A DNA stretch of 55,720 nucleotides, taken from NCBI GenBank assembly GCA_012841015.1, contig DUVN01000001.1, forward strand, positions 1 through 55,720, given 5' to 3'. The notes under the pieces are model-generated. The model saw only the letters and a list, made by a program, of their open reading frames with translations. It was not told where the DNA came from and did no database searches. Each line of letters starts with the position of its first letter. The stretch's first letter is position 1. The translations under genes and the position numbers were made by a program. Positions 51,214 to 55,720 of this stretch are shown here, one piece after another. The stretch is from Clostridiaceae bacterium (GTDB lineage Bacteria > Bacillota > Clostridia > Saccharofermentanales > DTU023).

Positions 51214-51650
51214 TCAGCTCTTCTCTTCATGAGATCCTCGGTATTCTTTCAGGCTCAGGGGTTTTCTCTCACTGGCAAACATGACATCCGAGTCCGCATC
51301 AGCGATATTTAAGAGAGATTCTTTTTCCTCTGTGACGGCAATCTTCATCGATGAAGGGGTCTCTTTGCCGCGCCAGCGGAAGAAGGTGAGGCGCTCGATA
51401 CGCTTGATCTCGATGTGGAATCTCTTTGCCGCGCCAGCGGAAGAAGGGGTGCTCAGCTGACTGCACCTCACCGAGTGCAAGTCTCTTTGCCGCACCAGCG
51501 GGAGAAGGAATGGACTTCTTGGGGCATGTTTCTTATCGCATCTTCTTTGGGGGAGCCTCGAGTAAAAGCACCGATGACTCATTGATCACAAGAGCATCGA
51601 TTACTCCATCCTTGTACCAGAAAAGCACCCATTGTTGATTTACGGAATCG
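51214..51650 (-). pseudogene. Decayed unidentified gene broken by CRISPR-like insertions
   Basis: Minus strand. The distal part reads FFRWRGKETPSSMKIAVTEE, KESLLNIADADSDVMFASER, KPLSLKEYRGSHEEKS, stop at 51214. If two 61-bp repeat units (site C) are removed, it joins upstream to RNMPQEVHSFFRWRGKET. A further shift is needed to join VNQQWVLFWYKDGVIDALVI, NESSVLLLEAPPKKMR, which lies in another frame up to about 51650. So it is the C-terminal part of a real protein with at least one frameshift plus the insertions. I do not recognise the family. Confidence 0.5.
51359..51508. repeat. Three 28-bp repeats with two 33-bp spacers (site C)
   Basis: Repeats at 51359-51386, 51420-51447 and 51481-51508, period 61, based on TCTCTTTGCCGCGCCAGCGG plus AAGAAGG; the third has two changes. 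The spacers at 51387-51419 and 51448-51480 are unrelated to each other. The repeat holds CCGC-GCCA-GCGG, a small palindrome identical to the core of the E. coli type I-E CRISPR repeat. But the same bases encode the resident peptide SFFRWRGKET on the minus strand. Confidence 0.88.
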
Positions 51651-51659
51651 TGTTATGAT
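51632..51659 (+). promoter_or_regulatory. Putative promoter of proS
   Basis: TTGTTG at 51632-51637, 16-bp spacer, TATGAT at 51654-51659 with TG extension. It leaves a leader of about 100 nt. I see no T-box motif. Confidence 0.45.
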
Positions 51660-51764
51660 GTGGCATGTGTTTGTTTGCAAGGTAAAATTCGGCTACGTGT
51701 AGAAGCAATGCCATTTTCGGCAACATGACTACTCGATCACGGCGTTTTGAAGAGGATGATCAAT

Positions 51765-53456
51765 ATGCGTTTATCAAAGGGTTTTTTTTATACTTTAAGG
51801 GAGCAGGCCTCCGATGAGGATTCTGCCAGTGGCAATCTTTTGGTACGTGCCGGCATGATTAAGAAAGTCGCCTCCGGTATTTACATGATGATGCCCTTAG
51901 GTCTTAAGGCCCTCAACAAGGTCATTAAGATTATTCGTGAAGAAATGAATGCCATAGGCTCGAAGGAGCTTTTGATGCCTGCCCTTATTCCTGAGGGCGT
52001 CTACGTCAACTCTGGCAGACGTGAGACCTTCGGTGATAGCATGTTTTCCCTTAAAGACCGTTACCGTCGCCACTATGTCCTAGGACCAACACACGAAGAA
52101 CTCTTTGCAGCTGCAGCAAAAATGTACATCCGTTCCTATAAGGATCTGCCATTTAGTCTCTATCAGTTCCAGACTAAATACCGTGACGAACCTAGACCGC
52201 GTTTCGGCCTTATCCGCTTGCGTGAATTCATCATGAAAGATGCCTACACGTTCGATCTTGACCTAGATGGCCTACACCGTCAGTACATGGATATGTTCAA
52301 TGCCTATAAAAAGTCTTTTGACCGTATGGGCCTCAATTATGTCATTGTCAATGCCGATACTGGTGTTATGGGCGGTCTCCTTTCTGAGGAATTTCAAGCA
52401 CTTTCAGAGATCGGCGAAGATATTCTTGTCATCGATGATGCCAACAACTACGCCTCCAATATTGAGGTGGCACCCTGTATTTTGCGTGGAGAAAAAAGCA
52501 CAGAAGAAGCAAAACCAATAGAAAAAGTATATACGCCTGAAAGCAAGACCATCGAAGAAGTGACATCTTTTATGGGACAACCCTCGGAGCGCTTTGTCAA
52601 AACCATGATTTACAATATTGACGGCAAACTCTATGCTGTTTGCTGTCGCGGCGATCATGAAGTTAACGAAACCAAAGTAGTAAAACTTGTCGGCGGTAAC
52701 GACATTGCCTTCGCCGATGCCGTGGAAGTTGAGCAAGCCACCGGTGCACCGATTGGCTTTGCTGGTCCTATAGGAATTCATTGCCCTGTCTTGCTTGACC
52801 AAGAAGTAACGCTCATGAAAAACTTCATTGTTGGTGCCAACGAAGCCGATCATCATCTTATGAACGTCAATCTCACTGATTTCAAAGCCGAAGCTGTCGC
52901 TGACCTGCGCCGTATTTGTGAAGGAGATCTGAGTGAGAAGGGTGGCCCTGTGCGCTTTGCTCGCGGCATCGAAATCGGTAATACCTTTAAACTTGGCACG
53001 AAGTATGCCGAGGCCATGGATCTCTACTACAAAGATGAAACGAACGAGTGGAAACCTGTTGTCATGGGAAGTTATGGCATTGGGCCTGCCCGCTGTCTCG
53101 CTGCCATTGTGGAGCAAAATCACAGCGAAAAAGGTATCCTCTGGCCAAAAAATATTGCTCCGGTCGAAGTCGGCATCGTCATTGCTAACGTAAAGAACGA
53201 AAAGCATAAAGAGACAGCAGAATACATCTACTCGAGGTGCGAAGCTGCCGGCTTTGACGTTCTATTGGATGATCGCAATGAGCGTGCAGGTGTCAAGTTC
53301 AACGATATGGAGCTCATCGGTGCTTACGCCCGCATAACGTGTGGTCGCGGTGTTGATAAGGGCTTGGTAGAACTCAAATGTATCGGTGATGAGACGCCGC
53401 GCGATATTCCAGTCGCTGAGGTGCTTGATGAGTTGAAGCGCATCTTTGCCGAATAA
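51765..53456 (+). CDS. proS: Prolyl-tRNA synthetase
   Basis: 563 residues, bacterial type. Class II motif 1 is in KVASGIYMMMPLGLKALNKV, motif 2 in YRDEPRPRFGLIRLREFIMK, and motif 3 near VMGSYGIGPARCLAAIVEQN. Between motifs 2 and 3 lies the editing domain (KTMIYNIDGKLYAVCCRGDH, then EVNETKVVKLVGG) that hydrolyses Ala-tRNA-Pro. The anticodon-binding domain closes the protein (APVEVGIVIANVKNEKHKET). GAAGAGG lies 10 nt before the ATG at 51765; earlier in-frame starts (51747 and 51756) sit on or next to that site. Confidence 0.96.
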   Translation: MRLSKGFFYTLREQASDEDSASGNLLVRAGMIKKVASGIYMMMPLGLKALNKVIKIIREEMNAIGSKELLMPALIPEGVYVNSGRRETFGDSMFSLKDRYRRHYVLGPTHEELFAAAAKMYIRSYKDLPFSLYQFQTKYRDEPRPRFGLIRLREFIMKDAYTFDLDLDGLHRQYMDMFNAYKKSFDRMGLNYVIVNADTGVMGGLLSEEFQALSEIGEDILVIDDANNYASNIEVAPCILRGEKSTEEAKPIEKVYTPESKTIEEVTSFMGQPSERFVKTMIYNIDGKLYAVCCRGDHEVNETKVVKLVGGNDIAFADAVEVEQATGAPIGFAGPIGIHCPVLLDQEVTLMKNFIVGANEADHHLMNVNLTDFKAEAVADLRRICEGDLSEKGGPVRFARGIEIGNTFKLGTKYAEAMDLYYKDETNEWKPVVMGSYGIGPARCLAAIVEQNHSEKGILWPKNIAPVEVGIVIANVKNEKHKETAEYIYSRCEAAGFDVLLDDRNERAGVKFNDMELIGAYARITCGRGVDKGLVELKCIGDETPRDIPVAEVLDELKRIFAE

Positions 53457-53660
53457 ATGGTTGCCTGCCCTAATCATTCGTTCTTTGATGCTTCTTTTGA
53501 TTTCTAAAGTAAAAGTAGGACGTTTCGTTCGGTCTTGAATCACCTTATTTTTTCCGGTTTTCACTGGTATAAGATCATTGGTGTGCTTAAGACAGAGACA
53601 TTATGCGTTCCATCATAAGACGGATAATAATTCACCAAAAGGTTTAAGAGGAAAATAAAG

Positions 53661-53866
53661 GCTCATGATTCATTGAGCCATACTATGGGGTAGCACTATG
53701 GTACATAGGTTGCGGATACGCACTCGGTCATCAAATTCTTTTGCTCTCTTTCATACGATAACTCGTTTCCTTAAGGTTGAACGCCCATCACAACTTGGGA
53801 TGTCGGCTCAGCCGGGAGCCGCACCGTCTCGTACATCGCGATGTATGAGACATCTTAACTCCCGGC
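53661..53866. other. Two inverted-repeat structures in the proS/nitroreductase gap
   Basis: GGCTCA-TGATTCAT-TGAGCC at about 53661-53680 is a simple stem. At 53811-53866 a compound structure has the outer stem GCCGGGAG / CTCCCGGC (8 perfect pairs) and the inner stem GTCTCGTACAT / ATGTATGAGAC around CGCG (11 pairs, one G-T). Neither has a T-run. The rest of 53457-53929 shows no gene. Confidence 0.5.
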
Positions 53867-53929
53867 ATCAGAGATTGGCTTCCTTCCTGCCGATGATCTT
53901 ACAGATAAAATTCGTCCCAACATAATGCA

Positions 53930-54532
53930 TTAGTCAAGATTAAAGATAATCGGTTCTTTTCGCGTTGGCCCTTGCTTGATGGGCTTCGCCGGATAGCCGA
54001 TTGTCATCGCGCAGACCAAGTCGTAGTCTTCCGGCACACCAAGGTCCGTTTTAAATGCTGGAGAGTTGAAATAGTATTCGCCAAATCCTACCCAGCAGTT
54101 TTCAATCCCTATTTCGCGGCCTGCAAACATGATGTTGGCGGCTGCCAGCGTGCAGTCAATCTTATAGTAGTGAGACTTGGGACACCCGTAGATCAGTATC
54201 ATGTTCGATGCGTTGTTGAGAGGGCTGAATCTGGGATTCTCTAGACCACCTCGGTACTGCTGCAGGTGTGGGTATTTCTCGAGATTTGTGAGCAGGTCTG
54301 CTTTGAGCACTTTATCGTGTTGAGCAATCAAGTCTTTCCCTTGTAGTATGACAAAACCCCAAGGCTGCATGTTGCTACCCGATGCCGCTAAGGTGCCCAA
54401 TCTCACGAGCTCTACCAGTGTATCGCGGTCTATCAATTCGTCCGTATAGGCGCGGACGCTCCTACGGGTTGTAATCGCTTCGATTACATTCATGTTCTTT
54501 TTTTCTTTCATAGTTATCTTTCCTTTCATCAT
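53930..54532 (-). CDS. Nitroreductase family FMN-dependent oxidoreductase
   Basis: 200 residues. N-terminal FMN-binding motif EAITTRRSVRAYTDELIDRD, then LAASGSNMQPWGFVI, and a C-terminal CWVGFGEYYF and DYDLVCAMTIGYPAKP. Such enzymes reduce quinones, nitro compounds or flavins with NAD(P)H. Start: ATG at 54532 follows AGAGGA, placed over the end of marR; a second ATG at 54511 follows GGAAAG and is equally possible. Two base pairs separate it from the marR stop, so it is the second gene of a marR-nitroreductase operon and probably its target. Confidence 0.9.
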   Translation of the reverse strand: MMKGKITMKEKKNMNVIEAITTRRSVRAYTDELIDRDTLVELVRLGTLAASGSNMQPWGFVILQGKDLIAQHDKVLKADLLTNLEKYPHLQQYRGGLENPRFSPLNNASNMILIYGCPKSHYYKIDCTLAAANIMFAGREIGIENCWVGFGEYYFNSPAFKTDLGVPEDYDLVCAMTIGYPAKPIKQGPTRKEPIIFNLD

Positions 54533-54534
54533 GA

Positions 54535-54984
54535 TTATTCCTCTAATAACGATCTCAGGTGTCTGTCAAATGCTCCGAGAAACTCAACAATGTCCGACAA
54601 CTTGTCTACAGGATATGAACGCAAGAAGCCAAGATCGCGTTTCTCCCAAGCTAGGTGCCCTTTACGGTGCTCGTCAAAGACGCGTTTTCCTTTCTCCGTC
54701 AGGGAAAAGTAGATTTCCTTACGGTTACTCTCTAAAGAATAGGAACGGAGAAGTTCCCTTGTCATCAGACGTCTCGTGATCTTACTGATCGCGCCACGCG
54801 TCATGCCCAGTTCTGTTGCAATATTCGTTACGTTCGGCCGTGCTAGACGACCTACTGCGTCGATGCAGTGTAGTTCGGATAAGCTACATTCACTTAACAG
54901 TGGTTCCTGTAAGGCTTTGGCTATGGCGTCCTGTTTTTCGTATACCTTTTTAAACAGGGCCAAAAGTTGCTCTTCCAGTTTCAT
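54535..54984 (-). CDS. MarR family transcriptional regulator
   Basis: 149 residues. Winged helix: LSELHCIDAVGRLARPNVTN, IATELGMTRGAISKITRRLM (recognition helix), SLESNRKEIYFSLTEKGKRV (wing with the DxR-like NRK), flanked by the dimerisation helices. The ATG at 54984 has GGGAG 8 nt upstream; the longer frame to 54993 is not needed. Likely represses itself and the nitroreductase through the palindrome at 54999-55018. Confidence 0.92.
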   Translation of the reverse strand: MKLEEQLLALFKKVYEKQDAIAKALQEPLLSECSLSELHCIDAVGRLARPNVTNIATELGMTRGAISKITRRLMTRELLRSYSLESNRKEIYFSLTEKGKRVFDEHRKGHLAWEKRDLGFLRSYPVDKLSDIVEFLGAFDRHLRSLLEE

Positions 54985-54998
54985 GTCAAACACTCCCT

Positions 54999-55042
54999 AT
55001 TGTTTCTGCGTAAACAATAACATAACTTTGTTTCCTTGTCAA
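54999..55042 (-). promoter_or_regulatory. marR promoter with overlapping operator
   Basis: Minus strand: TTGACA (55042-55037), 17-bp spacer, TATTGT (55019-55014). ATTGTTT-CTGCGT-AAACAAT (54999-55018, seven perfect pairs) covers the -10, as expected for MarR autorepression. Confidence 0.7.
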
Positions 55043-55297
55043 CAAAAATATCGCGCCAATACAGTCATTGAAAGATGGCGTACAATATCAAGCATGAAAA
55101 TTTACCCGAGATCATCGTTTGTATGGGAAAATAGAACTCATCTGAATGACTAGGACAGTTTTTCCTTTCCATTGCATTGATGGAGTTTCTCCATTTCCAT
55201 AAGACTGTGCCGCTTGAAATACGTCGTGGGTTTAGTTAACAGTCCGGCGAATAAGGTTCCTTTTATGTTAAAGCGGACAGCTGACCTGAAAACGCTC

Positions 55298-55530
55298 GAA
55301 GATGGTCAAAAATGACGCTTTGGGCAAGAAACTGTTGCTCAAGGTGTAATTTTTGTCCACAGCTGACTGGAAATCACCCCGATCTGGCCAAAAATGACGT
55401 TTTGGGTAAGCATCTGTTACTCAAGGTGTAAATTTTGTCCACAATCGGCTTAAAAACACTGGGATCTGGCCAAAAATGACGTTTTAGGCAAGGACCCGCT
55501 ACCCAAAGCGAAAATTTTGACCACAATCCA
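55298..55530. repeat. Tandem array, three 82-bp hairpin units (family 2)
   Basis: GGTC/GGCC-AAAAATGACG starts at 55304, 55386 and 55468, a period of exactly 82, as at 29493. The second unit shows the inner stem GGTAA/TTACT where the first has GGCAA/TTGCT, a compensating change. The third unit has lost the inner stem. Confidence 0.9.
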
Positions 55531-55546
55531 TTTAAGATCGGATTAA

Positions 55547-55570
55547 GAGGCTGCAGTTTTGAGACGCCTC
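55547..55570. other. Shortened palindrome of the GGCTGTCTC family
   Basis: GAGGC-TGCAGTTTTGAGAC-GCCTC: outer arms intact, inner part shortened. It borders the 82-bp array, as the palindrome at 29798 does. Confidence 0.5.
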
Positions 55571-55694
55571 CTTCATTTCCTTGAGTGTCAAGGTTAAGTC
55601 CGTATAGTGGTGTAAAAGCACGCAATAAAAAGAGCCATTATTCCTCTCATTCAGTTAATATAAAAGTTCAGCAAAACAATGAAGGAGAAAAACA

Positions 55695-55720
55695 ATGGCT
55701 GAAATTCATTTTAAGGTAAG
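55695..55720 (+). CDS. Start of a gene cut by the window edge
   Basis: GAAGGAG lies just before an ATG at 55695; the visible codons read MAEIHFKV. Too short to identify. Confidence 0.6.

Noticed and set aside
51359-51508. Ordinary orphan type I-E CRISPR array
   Set aside because: The repeat is part of a coding frame on the minus strand that continues on both sides when the units are removed, so the repeat is resident gene sequence.
51600-51764. T-box leader in front of proS
   Set aside because: The conserved T-box antiterminator sequence and its terminator are not present; only a promoter-like motif is seen.

Overview
The window looks like chromosome from a fermentative, anaerobic, Gram-positive bacterium of the Bacillota (Clostridia-like). 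The evidence is strong AGGAGG-type ribosome binding sites, the ireB-ruvX-DUF1292 cluster, a complete Rnf ion-pumping complex, lipoprotein signals, an ECF sigma factor, and moderate GC. I cannot place it to genus.

Layout, left to right. 1-7,100: a broken IS1182-type transposase, a decayed metallo-hydrolase, two small lipoproteins, an ECF sigma factor with a large membrane-anchored partner, a 72-bp tandem repeat array and rpmB. 7,251-12,446 (minus): rnfCDGEAB. 12,600-26,400 (plus): MATE exporter, secG, mtaB, ireB-ruvX-two DUF1292 genes, a CPBP protease, a 1077-residue surface protein, uppP and a cobalamin nucleotide-loop set (cobT, two different cobU-like genes, cobS). 26,750-29,213: tRNA-Met, tRNA-Glu and tRNA-Val, then an HTH plus nucleotidyltransferase pair bracketed by a decayed second copy of the tRNA locus. 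29,963-36,742 (minus): larE-larB-larC-larA, a PfkB sugar kinase and gnd. 36,824-42,112: a two-component system divergent from an ABC-2 exporter. 42,953-50,370 (plus): glucuronide use (SDR mannonate oxidoreductase, beta-glucuronidase, PTS EIIC, lipoprotein, uxaC). 50,400-55,720: decayed merR, CPCC protein, another decayed gene, proS, nitroreductase, marR, repeats and the start of one more gene.

How the genes fit together. The glucuronide cluster makes D-mannonate (beta-glucuronidase, UxaC, SDR), but the next classical steps are dead here: between the lipoprotein gene and uxaC lies a wreck of uxuA fused by deletion to a fragment of a PfkB kinase, probably kdgK. The lar operon supplies a nickel-pincer enzyme (LarA homologue), its cofactor genes, a PfkB kinase and 6-phosphogluconate dehydrogenase. 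D-mannonate and D-gluconate are C2 epimers, and the LarA superfamily includes D-gluconate 2-epimerases. I therefore infer a bypass: mannonate to gluconate to 6-phosphogluconate to ribulose-5-phosphate.

A second unexpected pattern is scattered short insertions with CRISPR-like geometry. At four unrelated places (inside uxuA, inside a tRNA-Val copy, inside a decayed minus-strand gene and in a decayed metallo-hydrolase region) about 28 bp of resident sequence is repeated with a period of 61 bp (about 62 at one site) around unrelated segments of about 33 bp. This is what off-target spacer integration by a type I-E-like Cas1-Cas2 would leave. No cas gene lies in the window.

A third pattern is repeat ecology. 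Palindromes based on GGCTGTCTC sit at many gene ends, and four tandem arrays of two families lie next to them. Units of the 82-bp family fold into long hairpins with covarying base pairs.
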